From Thalassobacillus devorans MSP14 (GTDB lineage: Bacteria; Bacillota; Bacilli; Bacillales; Halobacillaceae): DNA of 64,000 nucleotides. Each line of letters starts with the position of its first letter. The first letter of the stretch is position 1. Below, piece after piece: positions 17,039 to 29,188 of this stretch. The stretch is taken from NCBI RefSeq assembly GCF_000496835.1, contig NZ_KI543237.1, forward strand, positions 1,125,984 to 1,189,983, given 5' to 3'. Below the pieces are notes generated by a model. It searched no databases, was not told the DNA's origin, and was given only the letters and a program-made list of their open reading frames with translations. Both the position numbers and the translations under genes were made by a program.

Positions 17039-17785
17039 TTATTTTGATGGACGGATCACAACATAGCGTTTGGGTTCATTACCAGCCGAGTACGTCTCAA
17101 CCTGCTGATTATTTTGCAGGGCTGTATGAATTATTTTACGCTCATAAGATGGCATCGGTTCAAGTTTGACATCCTGATTGGTACGCAAAGCTTTTTCAGA
17201 GAGTCTGCTTGCCAGCGTTTCCAGCGTATCTTTACGGCGATCCCGGTAACCTTCCGCATCGAGAACCGCTGTATAATATTGATTGGTGTTGCGGTTGATC
17301 GTCAAATGAAGCAAATATTGCAATGCATTCAATGTCTGACCGCGTTTTCCAATCAATAAAGCGATTTTTTCACCGATCAATTCAAAGTGGATGTCCCGGC
17401 CATGTAACGTGGTTTTCACCTCAACTGGAGCACCCATTTGTTCGGCAATCTCTTTGATATAACGCTCTGCTTCTTCTATGGATTTCTCTTGCTGATCCAT
17501 TTTTTTAGCTGTGACGTTTATTTCTGGTTCGTCTTTTATTTCCGGTTTCACTTCTGCTTCTGTGTTTTTTTCTTGTTCGGAACTGCTTTCTATTTGTTCA
17601 TCTTCTGCTTTAGCATCCACCTTCGAAACTTTGACAATGGAAGGCTTACTGCCAAAACCAAAAAAACCTTTTTTTCCTTCATCGATAATATCTACTTCTA
17701 CCAGGTCCCTTGATGTTTGTAACTGCTCTAACGCTGATTGGACCGCTTCCTCAACTGTTTGTCCAGTAGCAGTTATTTGCTTCAC
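17039..17785 (-). CDS. khpB: RNA-binding protein KhpB (Jag, SpoIIIJ-associated)
   Basis: 248-residue RNA-binding protein. N-terminal Jag domain ([20 protein letters not shown], about 38-57), a long acidic, repetitive linker (about 65-110), a KH domain with [14 protein letters not shown] (about 141-154) and a C-terminal R3H domain (about 180-248, [17 protein letters not shown]). Partner of KhpA in post-transcriptional control and elongation in other Firmicutes. The GTG start overlaps the yidC stop in a GTGA, so it is coupled to the insertase. Confidence 0.95.
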   Translation of the reverse strand: MKQITATGQTVEEAVQSALEQLQTSRDLVEVDIIDEGKKGFFGFGSKPSIVKVSKVDAKAEDEQIESSSEQEKNTEAEVKPEIKDEPEINVTAKKMDQQEKSIEEAERYIKEIAEQMGAPVEVKTTLHGRDIHFELIGEKIALLIGKRGQTLNALQYLLHLTINRNTNQYYTAVLDAEGYRDRRKDTLETLASRLSEKALRTNQDVKLEPMPSYERKIIHTALQNNQQVETYSAGNEPKRYVVIRPSK

Positions 17786-18546
17786 TTAGTTTTTCCTCCC
17801 GTTTCTTGTTCTTTCATCATCGGTTTACGGATGAAGACCGTCTGAGCGATCATAAACAAGTTACCGACTACCCAATAGAGGGCCAGTGCTGATGGGAAAA
17901 AGAATGCAAAGGTACCAATCATGATCGGCATCAAATATAGCATCATTGTCATTTGCGGGTTTTGCATAGCAGTAGATCCCGCCATCATCAGCTTCTGCTG
18001 CAGGAATGTAGTTCCCGCTGTCACTATAGCCAGGATATAGCTCGGTTCCCCAAGCTCCATCCATAAAAAGCTATGCGTTGCTACTTCTGAAGTACGCATA
18101 ATCGCATGGTAAAACCCGATCAAAATCGGCATTTGGACAACCAGCGGCAAACAGCCTGCCAGTGGATTGACTCCATGCTTTTGGAAAAGCTGCATCGTTT
18201 CCTGCTGTAATTTCTGTTGGGTCTGTGCATCTTTTGAACTGTACTTTTCACGCAGCTCCTGTAATTCAGGCTGGATATCCTGCATCGCTTTTGAACTCTT
18301 CAATTGCTTGACGTTAAGCGGCAACAGGACTAAACGAATGATAATCGTAATGATAATAATCGACAGACCATAGCTCTCACCAGTAATATCGGCGAAAAAT
18401 TCAATTGATTGAGATAGTGGCCAAACTACATATTCATTCCAAAAACCCGTGCTATCAGAAGTGATGTCTTCATTGACCTGCGTACACCCTGATAATACGG
18501 TCAGTATTCCAGTCATGGCCAGCAGCCACAAGACCTTTTTACGCAA
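17782..18546 (-). CDS. yidC: membrane protein insertase YidC/SpoIIIJ
   Basis: Inserts membrane proteins alone or with Sec; the B. subtilis SpoIIIJ paralogue is needed for forespore development. 254 residues from a TTG at 18546 behind AGGAGG. Lipoprotein signal with lipobox LSGC (about 18-21), then about five membrane segments; the hydrophilic groove includes the conserved Arg in [18 protein letters not shown]. The C-terminal tail is short and basic. Between rnpA and khpB, the ancestral order. Confidence 0.96.
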   Translation of the reverse strand: MRKKVLWLLAMTGILTVLSGCTQVNEDITSDSTGFWNEYVVWPLSQSIEFFADITGESYGLSIIIITIIIRLVLLPLNVKQLKSSKAMQDIQPELQELREKYSSKDAQTQQKLQQETMQLFQKHGVNPLAGCLPLVVQMPILIGFYHAIMRTSEVATHSFLWMELGEPSYILAIVTAGTTFLQQKLMMAGSTAMQNPQMTMMLYLMPIMIGTFAFFFPSALALYWVVGNLFMIAQTVFIRKPMMKEQETGGKTK

Positions 18547-18620
18547 CGTCCCTTCCTCCTTACTCCCTGACTCATTTACTTATTAAACATTTTAGCATTT
18601 TCATAGGACTCAATTCTATA

Positions 18621-18980
18621 TTATATCTTAGACTTCTTGTCTTTCGATAATAACTTTGACTTTGACAATACATGGGTCAGACTCTTTTTCATTTGATGGA
18701 AATCCATATCTTTCGTAGGCTTACGCGCAATGATGACTAAATCATACCTGGGATCGATATTGTCTTCAAGCTCATGGAAGGCTTGTCTCAAGTATCGTTT
18801 TACTTGATTCCTGACAACAGCAACGCCGATTCGTTTACTAACAGACAATCCGATCCGGAAATGATTCTGATCTTCTCTTTTTAAGTAGTAGATGACCAAT
18901 TGACGATTGGCGAACGATTTGCCTTTTTGGAAAACCCGCTGGAATTCTTCATTTTTTTTGATTCGGTATGCTTTCTTCAT
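18621..18980 (-). CDS. rnpA: ribonuclease P protein component
   Basis: Protein subunit of RNase P, which trims the 5' leader of tRNA precursors. 119 residues, start [20 protein letters not shown], with the RNR-type motif in [16 protein letters not shown] (about 57-72) that binds the RNA subunit. ATG 18980 has TGGAGGAAT ahead. It follows rpmH, with an intrinsic terminator between them that should lower rnpA output relative to L34. Confidence 0.96.
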   Translation of the reverse strand: MKKAYRIKKNEEFQRVFQKGKSFANRQLVIYYLKREDQNHFRIGLSVSKRIGVAVVRNQVKRYLRQAFHELEDNIDPRYDLVIIARKPTKDMDFHQMKKSLTHVLSKSKLLSKDKKSKI

Positions 18981-19004
18981 GAGCTTATTCCTCCACTTTA
19001 ACGG

Positions 19005-19035
19005 AAAAAAAGACCACTGACTTCATCTCAGTGGC

Positions 19036-19036
<1 letters not shown>
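19005..19036 (-). terminator. terminator between rpmH and rnpA
   Basis: Minus-strand stem GCCACTGA/TCAGTGGT around GATGAAG, overlapping the rpmH stop codon and followed by CTTTTTTTCCG. Likely a partial stop that sets the L34 to RNase P protein ratio. Confidence 0.75.
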
Positions 19037-19194
<158 letters not shown>

Positions 19195-19398
19195 TTAAAA
19201 GTTGTATTTAAAATGCTAAAAGGCAGTCCAATCAATTATAAATAAACCTATCCAGAAATGTCAACTCTATCTTTCATTTCTTTTTATCTCCGCATGATCT
19301 TCCCTGGTACAGGCGTTATATAACAGACTGTATCATAACACAGGTTCCAGGGATTATTTACAACCTATTTCATTTCCTATACAATCTGAATTTGTCAA

Positions 19399-19689
19399 TA
19401 ATCCACAGACATTGTTAATATATTATTCGACGTTTTTTGACTATCCACAGCAAATATTGACAGGCTAATCACAAAATATAGTGTTGTGGATATTTTTCAT
19501 CTACAACCTGTGGTGATTGTGGATAAACATCGGAAAACCGTTGCAACACAAGGATTTATTTGATATCATATTTGTGTTTTAACTTTGGGAAAATGTTTAG
19601 CAGAAATTATCTTCTCCACAGACTGTGGATAAACTGTGGATAGTCGTACACAGGGTTGTTTTTAAAGTTATGCACAGCTTTGTGGACAA
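19399..19689. other. oriC: oriC, upstream DnaA-box field (incA/incB-like)
   Basis: The 707-base rpmH-dnaA gap holds at least nine DnaA boxes: two perfect on the minus strand (TGTGGATAA at 19518-19526 and 19624-19632) and seven with one mismatch (19399, 19441, 19485, 19612, 19635, 19668, 19681 as first bases). The surrounding DNA is AT-rich. This is the upstream part of a bipartite Bacillus-type origin and also the likely autoregulatory zone of dnaA. The bases at 19171-19398 hold rpmH upstream signals and no further gene. Confidence 0.9.
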
Positions 19690-19877
19690 TGAAAATAAAT
19701 AGTCGAAACCTGTAGAATGAGCGATTTTTCTGTCCACACCAATTGAATATAGCTTTTCCTGATTGGAATTGTACAAACGTTATACATTGCAACCTTTCGA
19801 GCTTTTTTCGTGTGTTCGAGAAAGAGAACGGGAGGTTTTTTGTTTCATGTGTTACTGGATGAAAGGGGTGAGACGAT

Positions 19878-21233
19878 TTGGAAAATATTCATGAACTCTG
19901 GGATAGTACATTAGAGAAGATGAAAGAAAAAATAAGCAAGCCTAGCTTCGAAACATGGTTGAAAGCAACAAAAGCAGACTCCTTACAGGATAATACCCTT
20001 ACGATAGTTGCTCCCAATGAATTTGCAAGGGATTGGCTTGAAAATCAATATTCCAAATTGATCAGTGAAACAGTTTACGAAGTGACAGGAGCAGAATTAA
20101 ATACAAGATTCATCATTCCGGAAAACAAAGAACAGTCCTTGGAAGATGTGAAGCTCGCAGCGAAAAAAGTTCCTGATGTAAAACAAAATGATGGAGAAGA
20201 ATCTCCCCAAAGCATGCTCAATTCCAAATATACATTCGATACCTTTGTTATCGGATCCGGGAATCGGTTTGCGCACGCCGCTTCACTCGCGGTTGCAGAA
20301 GCACCTGCCAAAGCCTACAACCCATTATTCATCTATGGTGGTGTTGGACTGGGAAAAACCCACTTGATGCATGCGATCGGCCATTATGTACTGGACCATA
20401 ATCCGAGTGCAAAAGTAGTCTATTTATCTTCTGAAAAATTCACCAATGAATTCATCAACTCTATTCGTGACAATAAAGCCGTCAACTTTCGTAATAAATA
20501 TAGAAGTGTCGACGTCTTATTGATAGACGATATTCAATTTCTGGCTGGAAAAGAACAGACCCAGGAGGAATTTTTCCATACGTTTAACACACTGCACGAA
20601 GAAAGTAAGCAGATTGTTATCAGCAGCGACCGTCCTCCTAAAGAAATCCCGACACTGGAAGATCGGTTGCGTTCCCGGTTTGAATGGGGGCTGATTACAG
20701 ACATCACCCCTCCTGACCTGGAAACACGGATTGCCATTCTTCGTAAAAAAGCAAAGGCTGAAGGACTGGATATTCCTAATGAAGTGATGCTTTACATCGC
20801 CAATCAGATTGATACCAATATTCGCGAACTTGAAGGTGCTCTTATACGTGTTGTTGCTTATTCTTCTTTAATCAATCGCGATATCAATGCCTCATTGGCT
20901 GCAGAAGCATTAAAGGATATTATTCCAAGCTCCCAGCCAAAAGTGATAACGATCGAGGCTATTCAGGAAATGGTCGGTGAAAAATATAATGTCCGCTTAG
21001 AGGATTTTTCTGCGAAAAAAAGGACGAAACAAGTAGCTTTTCCGCGTCAGATTGCTATGTTCCTATCTCGTGAACTGACAGACTTCTCATTACCCAAAAT
21101 CGGAGAGGAATTTGGAGGAAGGGACCATACGACTGTGATTCATGCACACGAAAAAATATCAAAGATGCTTGCAGTTGATCAGAACTTACAACGTGAACTC
21201 GATGAATTGAGAGAACGGTTGAAATCACACTGA
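19878..21233 (+). CDS. dnaA: chromosomal replication initiator DnaA
   Basis: AAA+ initiator that binds DnaA boxes, forms a filament and melts oriC. 451 residues from a TTG at 19878 behind GAAAGGGGTGAG. Domain I (about 1-80) contacts helicase loaders, a short linker follows, domain III has Walker [13 protein letters not shown] (about 154-165) and Walker B LLIDDIQF, and domain IV has the DnaA-box signature [10 protein letters not shown] (about 415-424). Flanked by origin sequence on both sides. Confidence 0.98.
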   Translation: MENIHELWDSTLEKMKEKISKPSFETWLKATKADSLQDNTLTIVAPNEFARDWLENQYSKLISETVYEVTGAELNTRFIIPENKEQSLEDVKLAAKKVPDVKQNDGEESPQSMLNSKYTFDTFVIGSGNRFAHAASLAVAEAPAKAYNPLFIYGGVGLGKTHLMHAIGHYVLDHNPSAKVVYLSSEKFTNEFINSIRDNKAVNFRNKYRSVDVLLIDDIQFLAGKEQTQEEFFHTFNTLHEESKQIVISSDRPPKEIPTLEDRLRSRFEWGLITDITPPDLETRIAILRKKAKAEGLDIPNEVMLYIANQIDTNIRELEGALIRVVAYSSLINRDINASLAAEALKDIIPSSQPKVITIEAIQEMVGEKYNVRLEDFSAKKRTKQVAFPRQIAMFLSRELTDFSLPKIGEEFGGRDHTTVIHAHEKISKMLAVDQNLQRELDELRERLKSH

Positions 21234-21241
21234 CGTTAATA

Positions 21242-21385
21242 TGTGTATAACTCATTCACGTTCATCAACAGTCTATCCACATGTGGGTAAACTTTAAATC
21301 TTTGAGTTTTCCGTAGTTATCCACATATTCACAGCGCCTATTACTACTGTTACTATTTTTATTAATAAATAATATATATAATGAC
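21242..21385. other. oriC: oriC, dnaA-dnaN spacer with DnaA-trio and unwinding region
   Basis: Boxes: TGTGTATAA (21242-21250), CTATCCACA (21273-21281), TGTGGGTAA (21282-21290) and the perfect TTATCCACA (21317-21325). Just downstream is a run of triplets CTA-TTA-CTA-CTG-TTA-CTA (21338-21355), which resembles the DnaA-trio that guides strand separation, then a nearly pure AT stretch to about 21381. This is the expected unwinding site and replication start. Confidence 0.9.
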
Positions 21386-21404
21386 TCATTTAGGAGGAGC
21401 TTTA

Positions 21405-22547
21405 ATGAAATTCATAATCCAACGCGAACAATTGATGGAAAGCGTGCAAAATGTCATGAAGGCCATTTCTTCCCGTACCACTATTCCTATTCTTACCGGG
21501 ATGAAACTTGAAGCAAGTGAACAAGGTGTCAAATTGACTGGCAGTGACTCTGATATTTCCATCGAATCGTTTATTCCTGCTGAAGAAGATGGCATTGTCT
21601 ATGTAGAACAAATCGAACCAGGCAGTATTGTACTGCAGGCAAAATACTTCCCGGATATTGTCCGGAAGCTCCCACAAAATACAGTGGAAATTGAAACCGA
21701 TGACCATCGCAACGTCACGATCCGATCCGGAAGTGCTGAATTTCATTTAAACGGACAAGATGCAGAAGAATATCCACAGCTTCCTCAGTTACATACCGAG
21801 GATAGCTTTGAACTGCCGATTGACTTATTGAAAAACCTGATACGCCAAACTGTTTTTGCCGTATCAACTTCTGAAACGCGTCCAATCCTGACAGGGGTTA
21901 ATGTGAAAATTGAAAATGGAGAATTGCAATTTACGGCTACAGACAGTCACCGCCTGGCTTCCCGTAAACTCCCGCTGGAGAATCAGGAAACTCAAATATC
22001 CTTTAACAATGTAGTCATTCCAGGAAAAAGTTTGACAGAGTTAAATAAGATTCTTGCAGATTCAGATCAAATGATTGAAATAAGCGTAACTGATAACCAA
22101 ATATTATTCCGTACGAAACACCTCTATTTCTTATCCCGTTTACTGGATGGGAATTATCCGGAAACTTCAAGGCTTATCCCGGATGAAAGTAAAACCGTAG
22201 TGACTATGGATGCCAAAGAACTGCTGCAATCCATCGATCGTGCTTCTTTGCTGGCCAGAGAGAACCGGAATAATGTCGTCCGGCTGATTACAAAAGGCGG
22301 AAACCAAATCGAAATCAACGGTAATTCTCCAGAAGTAGGAGATGTCGTAGAAGAAGTGAACGCCGAAGCCATTGAAGGGGAAGAGTTAAAAATATCATTC
22401 AGTGCTAAATACATGATGGATGCTTTGAAAGCTGTAGGAAGTGATCAGGTCAAAGTTGAATTTACCGGTGCCATGCGCCCGTTCCTGATTCGTGCCATCG
22501 ACAACGACCAGGTACTGCAGTTGATCCTGCCAGTACGAACTTACTAA
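21405..22547 (+). CDS. dnaN: DNA polymerase III sliding clamp (beta)
   Basis: Ring-shaped processivity clamp. 380 residues from ATG 21405 (MKFIIQREQLMESVQNVMKA), which has AGGAGGAGC ahead; an in-frame start eight codons upstream lacks a ribosome site. Three repeated clamp domains are expected; DNA-facing and partner-pocket residues near the end include MRPFLIRAID and the terminal LILPVRTY typical of the family. A strong terminator follows, so rlbA-recF have a separate promoter. Confidence 0.98.
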   Translation: MKFIIQREQLMESVQNVMKAISSRTTIPILTGMKLEASEQGVKLTGSDSDISIESFIPAEEDGIVYVEQIEPGSIVLQAKYFPDIVRKLPQNTVEIETDDHRNVTIRSGSAEFHLNGQDAEEYPQLPQLHTEDSFELPIDLLKNLIRQTVFAVSTSETRPILTGVNVKIENGELQFTATDSHRLASRKLPLENQETQISFNNVVIPGKSLTELNKILADSDQMIEISVTDNQILFRTKHLYFLSRLLDGNYPETSRLIPDESKTVVTMDAKELLQSIDRASLLARENRNNVVRLITKGGNQIEINGNSPEVGDVVEEVNAEAIEGEELKISFSAKYMMDALKAVGSDQVKVEFTGAMRPFLIRAIDNDQVLQLILPVRTY

Positions 22548-22553
22548 TAATAA

Positions 22554-22591
22554 CGAGCCGACGTCCCATCAACGTCCGGCTCTTCTTTTTT
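22554..22591 (+). terminator. terminator of dnaA-dnaN
   Basis: Stem GAGCCGACGT/ACGTCCGGCTC with loop CCCATCA, followed by TTCTTTTTTG. Confidence 0.85.
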
Positions 22592-22727
22592 GATAATTAG
22601 TAGTTCTTTTACCCTGAAATGATAATAAGTCCCTTACGTTTTTACTTAGTATGGGTCATCCTTTTCTTTACTGCTTTTTTTTAGTAAAATAGAAAGATAG
22701 GCAAACTACTTGATTAGGGTGAAAAAT

Positions 22728-22949
22728 ATGGACGATAAAATAAAAATCTCCACGGAATATATTCAGCTCGGTCAGTTTCTGAAATTGGCAAATATTGTTG
22801 AATCTGGCGGTATGGTCAAGATTTTCTTAGCTGAGTACGAAGTATATGTCAATGACACACTGGAAGACCGCAGGGGAAGGAAATTATATCCAGGAGATGT
22901 TGTCGCAATTCCGGGCATGGGCAGCTTCGAAGTTGTAAAAGAAAGTTGA
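22728..22949 (+). CDS. rlbA: S4-domain protein RlbA (YaaA)
   Basis: 73-residue S4-type RNA-binding protein, MDDKIKISTEYIQLGQFLKL at the start, with NIVESGGMVKIFL and DTLEDRRGRKLYPGD, the typical S4 loop. Start is ATG 22728 behind TTAGGGTG rather than the TTG six codons upstream. The B. subtilis homologue yaaA lies between dnaN and recF and has been linked to ribosome biogenesis. It precedes recF by 24 bases. Confidence 0.92.
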   Translation: MDDKIKISTEYIQLGQFLKLANIVESGGMVKIFLAEYEVYVNDTLEDRRGRKLYPGDVVAIPGMGSFEVVKES

Positions 22950-22973
22950 GCCGGGTCGTGAAAGGAAATTCAG

Positions 22974-24092
22974 ATGTATATTAAAGATATTAAGCTGCGA
23001 TATTTCCGTAACTATGATCAGATCCAATTACAGTTTGATGACAAAATCAACGTAATTATCGGTGAAAATGCCCAGGGCAAAACAAATCTTATGGAAGCCA
23101 TTTATCTGTTAGCATTTACCAAGTCCCATCGTACGCCAAGAGATAAGGAACTTATCCAATGGGACGAAGAGTATGCTAAAATAGAAGGTAGTATATATAA
23201 ACGCAGCCGCCGATTTCCATTAGAAATCATCCTGTCAAAAAAAGGGAAAAAAGCAAAGCTGAATCATTTAGAACAAAAACGCCTCAGTGACTATATCGGG
23301 GCGTTGAATGTTGTTATGTTTGCACCTGAGGATTTAAACCTGGTCAAAGGGAGCCCTCAGGTGCGTCGTAGGTTTATTGACATGGAAATCGGACAGATAC
23401 AGCCTGCTTATATTTATCATTTGGGACAATACCAAAAGGTCTTAAAACAACGCAATCATTTATTGAAAGACCTGCAGCGCCATCGCCAGACAGATAAAAC
23501 GATGCTGTATGTGCTGACGGATCAGTTGATTGAGCACGCCAGTACCATCATTGAAAGGCGCTTTAAGTTTTTGAAGCTGTTACGCAGCTGGGCGGGCCCG
23601 ATCCATGAGAGCATCAGCAGACAGCTGGAACAACTGGAAGTACATTATGATGCCAGTGTAGAAGTATCAGAAGCTATGAATTTGGAGACAATTAGTACTA
23701 GATATCAAGAAAAGTTCTCGAAAATAGAAGATAAAGAAGTCGAACGTGGCACAACCCTGGCAGGACCGCATCGGGACGATCTCATTTTCTATGTCAACGG
23801 AAAGGACGTCCAGACGTATGGATCACAGGGGCAGCAGCGCACGACGGCTCTTTCTTTGAAACTGGCAGAAATCGAGCTGATTCATAGTGAAGTTGGGGAA
23901 TACCCCATATTACTTCTTGATGACGTGCTTAGTGAGCTGGACGATTTCAGACAGTCGCACTTACTTCACACGATACAATGTAAGGTGCAAACCTTCGTAT
24001 CGACCACTAATATTGATGGGATCGAGCATGAAGCATTGAAAGAGGCGGAAATTTTCCGTGTTGCAGACGGAACGATTGAAATTGAGAAATGA
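22974..24092 (+). CDS. recF: DNA replication and repair protein RecF
   Basis: SMC-like ATPase that helps load RecA at gaps. 372 residues, normal length. Walker [21 protein letters not shown] (about 30-49), the ABC signature region [16 protein letters not shown] (about 284-299) and Walker [15 protein letters not shown] (about 312-325). ATG 22974 follows GAAAGGAAATT. In the conserved run rlbA-recF-remB-gyrB, with remB starting 9 bases after its stop. Confidence 0.97.
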   Translation: MYIKDIKLRYFRNYDQIQLQFDDKINVIIGENAQGKTNLMEAIYLLAFTKSHRTPRDKELIQWDEEYAKIEGSIYKRSRRFPLEIILSKKGKKAKLNHLEQKRLSDYIGALNVVMFAPEDLNLVKGSPQVRRRFIDMEIGQIQPAYIYHLGQYQKVLKQRNHLLKDLQRHRQTDKTMLYVLTDQLIEHASTIIERRFKFLKLLRSWAGPIHESISRQLEQLEVHYDASVEVSEAMNLETISTRYQEKFSKIEDKEVERGTTLAGPHRDDLIFYVNGKDVQTYGSQGQQRTTALSLKLAEIELIHSEVGEYPILLLDDVLSELDDFRQSHLLHTIQCKVQTFVSTTNIDGIEHEALKEAEIFRVADGTIEIEK

Positions 24093-24101
24093 GGTGGAAC
24101 G

Positions 24102-24392
24102 TTGTTCATTCATATCGGTGACGATCAAGTAATCCGTTCGAAAGATGTGGTAGCGATCATTGATCACACCTTGATTTCTTCCTCATCCATCATTGAGGAA
24201 ATGATTTACAACCAGCGCAAAGAAAAAAATGTAGTCGAAACGCAGACACAGGAAGCCAAGGCGATTGTCATTACCGATGACCAGATTTACTTCAGCCCCT
24301 TATCTGTGATGACTTTGAAAAAACGTGCCAATATGATGGCCACTTTAAATAAATTGGAAGACTTCTCTGAGATCGTGGACGAAGAAGTATGA
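24102..24392 (+). CDS. remB: extracellular matrix regulator RemB (YaaB)
   Basis: 96-residue member of the DUF370 family. MFIHIGDDQVIRSKDVVAII at the start and the C-terminal FSPLSVMTLKKRANMM are characteristic. RemB helps activate biofilm matrix genes in B. subtilis, alongside RemA. The TTG start at 24102 has GAGGTGGAACG ahead. The protein is about 15 residues longer than B. subtilis YaaB (81), mostly in the middle region EKNVVETQTQEAKAIV. Confidence 0.9.
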   Translation: MFIHIGDDQVIRSKDVVAIIDHTLISSSSIIEEMIYNQRKEKNVVETQTQEAKAIVITDDQIYFSPLSVMTLKKRANMMATLNKLEDFSEIVDEEV

Positions 24393-24469
24393 TGGCTAAA
24401 GATCGATCGCGCAGAGTTTTAAGGATATATTTTCCAGGGTGGGATTGAAAACTTCTGGAGGGAATGTAG

Positions 24470-26404
<1,935 letters not shown>

Positions 26405-26564
26405 TCGGGGATAATTGAACAGACCTATTTTAGATAAAACATTCACAAGGAACATTCCTTGTCAGATCACAATCAAGTAATGGAATCTGATAGATTGTAA
26501 TGCACGAAGGCTGTAGTTTCCATGCTGCAGTCTTCCTTCCTCATATGTGATAGGAGGTAATTTC

Positions 26565-29096
26565 ATGGTGGATCAACCAAATCGTCCACGTGTCCAAGAA
26601 GTTAATATCAGCCAGGAGATGCGGACCTCGTTTCTAGACTATGCCATGAGTGTCATCGTAGCCAGGGCATTACCTGATGTCCGGGATGGACTGAAACCAG
26701 TCCATCGCAGAATATTATATGCGATGAATGACCTCGGCATGCACTCCGATAAAGCATATAAGAAATCAGCCCGTATCGTAGGTGAGGTCATCGGTAAGTA
26801 TCATCCCCATGGTGATTCAGCTGTTTATGACACGATGGTACGGATGGCTCAGGATTTCAACTATCGTTATATGCTTGTCGACGGGCATGGGAACTTCGGG
26901 TCTGTCGATGGAGATGCGGCAGCTGCGATGCGTTATACAGAAGCACGAATGTCGAAAATTTCTATGGAAATACTACGTGACATCAATAAAGATACAATCG
27001 ATTATACCGATAACTATGATGGGGCAGAAAAAGAGCCGGTTGTTCTCCCTGCCCGTTTTCCGAACCTGCTGGTAAACGGTACCTCAGGGATTGCGGTCGG
27101 TATGGCGACTAATGTGCCGCCACATCAGCTTGGGGAAGTCATTGATGGTGTCCTTGCCGTAAGTAAGGATCCCGATATTACCATCCAGGAACTGATGGAA
27201 AACCATATTTATGGTCCGGATTTCCCGACAGGGGGCCAAATCCTCGGCCTTAGTGGTATTCGTAAAGCCTATGAAACTGGTAAAGGATCGATTACGATCC
27301 GGGCCAATGTGGAAATCGAGGAGCAGGCAAACGGAAAATTCCGTTTGATTGTGACCGAACTTCCATATCAAGTGAACAAAGCCCGTCTCGTAGAAAAAAT
27401 TGCGGAGCTTGCCAGAGACAAGAAAATTGAAGGAATCACCGACCTTCGTGACGAATCCGATCGAAATGGCATGCGGGTCGTCATTGAACTTCGAAAAGAT
27501 GTCAACCCGAACGTAATGCTTAATAATCTCTATAAACAAACGGCTTTGCAGACTTCTTTCGGTATCAATATGCTGGCCTTAGTTGATGGTCATCCAAAAG
27601 TATTGAACTTGAAACAAGTACTTGAGCATTACCTGGAGCATCAGAAAGTAGTCATCAGACGGCGTACAGCCTACGAGCTCAGAAAAGCAGAAGCACGTGC
27701 TCATATCTTAGAAGGTTTGCGGGTAGCACTTGACCATCTTGATGAGGTCATCACACTTATCCGGGAATCTAAGACTACAGAGATTGCCCGGGAAGGATTG
27801 ATGACACGTTTTGAGTTATCTGAAAAGCAGGCCCAGGCCATCCTCGATATGCGTCTGCAACGCTTGACTGGTTTAGAACGTGAAAAAATAGAAGATGAAT
27901 ACCAGGACCTTGTGAAATTGATCGCTGAACTTCGCGCCATCCTGGCAGATGAAGAAAAGGTATTGGAAATCATTCGGGAAGAATTGAACGAAGTCAAAGA
28001 ACGTTTCAATGATTCACGCCGGACAGAAATCGTTATTGGAGGAACAGATTTCATTGAAGATGAAGACCTGATTCCGGAAGAAACGATCATCGTGACATTG
28101 ACTCACCAGGGCTATATCAAACGCCTTCCGGCTTCAACTTATCGCGCCCAGCGCCGGGGCGGACGAGGCGTACAGGGTATGGGGACACACGAAGATGACT
28201 TTGTCGAACATCTCCTGTCCACATCCACTCATAACACCTTGCTGTTCTTCTCGAACAAAGGGAAGGTTTATAAAGCGAAGGGTTATGAAGTACCTGAATT
28301 CGGTCGCACTGCCAAAGGGATACCGATCATCAACATGCTGGAAATCGAGCGGGATGAATGGATCAATGCGGTCATTGCTGTTGAGGAATTTGTCGATGAC
28401 TGGTATTTCTTCTTTACGACACGTAAAGGAATTTCCAAGCGGACGTCCATTTCCCAATTTGCCAATATCCGTAAAGGCGGTTTAATCGCACTTAACCTGC
28501 GTGAGGAAGACGAACTGATTTCCGTCCGACTCACTAACGGGGAAAAAGATATCATGATTGGTACGCGTCATGGTATGCTTATCCGTTTTGAAGAAGGTCA
28601 GGTACGGACCATGGGTCGTACAGCTGCTGGTGTAAAAGGCATTTCCCTACGGGAAGGAGATGAAGTCGTATCAATGGAAATCATTGATAATGACCTCCAG
28701 GTCCTTACTGTCACCGACAAAGGCTTCGGTAAACGGACGCCTGCCGCTGACTACCGAATTACGAACCGTGGCGGTAAAGGAATTTTGACGTGTAATCTCA
28801 CAGAGCGTAACGGGGAAGTAGTGGCAGTGAAAGCTGTAACAGGTGAAGAGGATGTCATGATTATCACGGCTGCCGGGGTGTTGATCCGGATGCCAATTGA
28901 AAGTATTTCTGAAACAGGACGTAATACCCAAGGTGTTCGTCTGATCCGCTTGCAGGAAAATGAGTCTGTGGCTACGGTAGCAGTGCTTGAGCCGGAAGAA
29001 GAGGAAGAGCTTCCGGAAGAAGCAGAAGAAGCGGTAGAAGAAGTCATGAACGAAGAACAAATTTCTGAAGAAGTTTCATCCAACGAAGAAGAATAA
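26565..29096 (+). CDS. gyrA: DNA gyrase subunit A
   Basis: DNA-cleaving subunit of gyrase, 843 residues from ATG 26565 ([16 protein letters not shown]) behind ATAGGAGGTAA. The quinolone region reads [19 protein letters not shown], with the wild-type Ser and Glu-type acidic neighbour expected for sensitivity not further judged. Catalytic Tyr lies in [10 protein letters not shown]. GyrA box [10 protein letters not shown] starts the C-terminal beta-pinwheel, and a very acidic tail (about 810-843, poly-Glu) ends the protein. A hairpin terminator follows. Confidence 0.98.
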   Translation: MVDQPNRPRVQEVNISQEMRTSFLDYAMSVIVARALPDVRDGLKPVHRRILYAMNDLGMHSDKAYKKSARIVGEVIGKYHPHGDSAVYDTMVRMAQDFNYRYMLVDGHGNFGSVDGDAAAAMRYTEARMSKISMEILRDINKDTIDYTDNYDGAEKEPVVLPARFPNLLVNGTSGIAVGMATNVPPHQLGEVIDGVLAVSKDPDITIQELMENHIYGPDFPTGGQILGLSGIRKAYETGKGSITIRANVEIEEQANGKFRLIVTELPYQVNKARLVEKIAELARDKKIEGITDLRDESDRNGMRVVIELRKDVNPNVMLNNLYKQTALQTSFGINMLALVDGHPKVLNLKQVLEHYLEHQKVVIRRRTAYELRKAEARAHILEGLRVALDHLDEVITLIRESKTTEIAREGLMTRFELSEKQAQAILDMRLQRLTGLEREKIEDEYQDLVKLIAELRAILADEEKVLEIIREELNEVKERFNDSRRTEIVIGGTDFIEDEDLIPEETIIVTLTHQGYIKRLPASTYRAQRRGGRGVQGMGTHEDDFVEHLLSTSTHNTLLFFSNKGKVYKAKGYEVPEFGRTAKGIPIINMLEIERDEWINAVIAVEEFVDDWYFFFTTRKGISKRTSISQFANIRKGGLIALNLREEDELISVRLTNGEKDIMIGTRHGMLIRFEEGQVRTMGRTAAGVKGISLREGDEVVSMEIIDNDLQVLTVTDKGFGKRTPAADYRITNRGGKGILTCNLTERNGEVVAVKAVTGEEDVMIITAAGVLIRMPIESISETGRNTQGVRLIRLQENESVATVAVLEPEEEEELPEEAEEAVEEVMNEEQISEEVSSNEEE

Positions 29097-29117
29097 CAAC
29101 GGAAATAAGAACTGTTA

Positions 29118-29160
29118 CGTAAAGTCGTCCTGATGTAGAAAGGGCGGCTTTACGTTTATT
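29118..29160 (+). terminator. terminator of gyrA
   Basis: Long stem ACGTAAAGTCGTCC/GGGCGGCTTTACGT (one wobble) with an 11-base loop followed by TTATT; the T tract is weak. Confidence 0.65.
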
Positions 29161-29188
29161 AACAGCGATGGAAGTGAGGTAGGAGTGT

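Noticed and set aside
19838..19855. parS-like TGTTTCATGTGTTAC just upstream of dnaA
   Set aside because: Only about 12 of 16 positions match and the CACGTG core is broken; the two other sites are far better.
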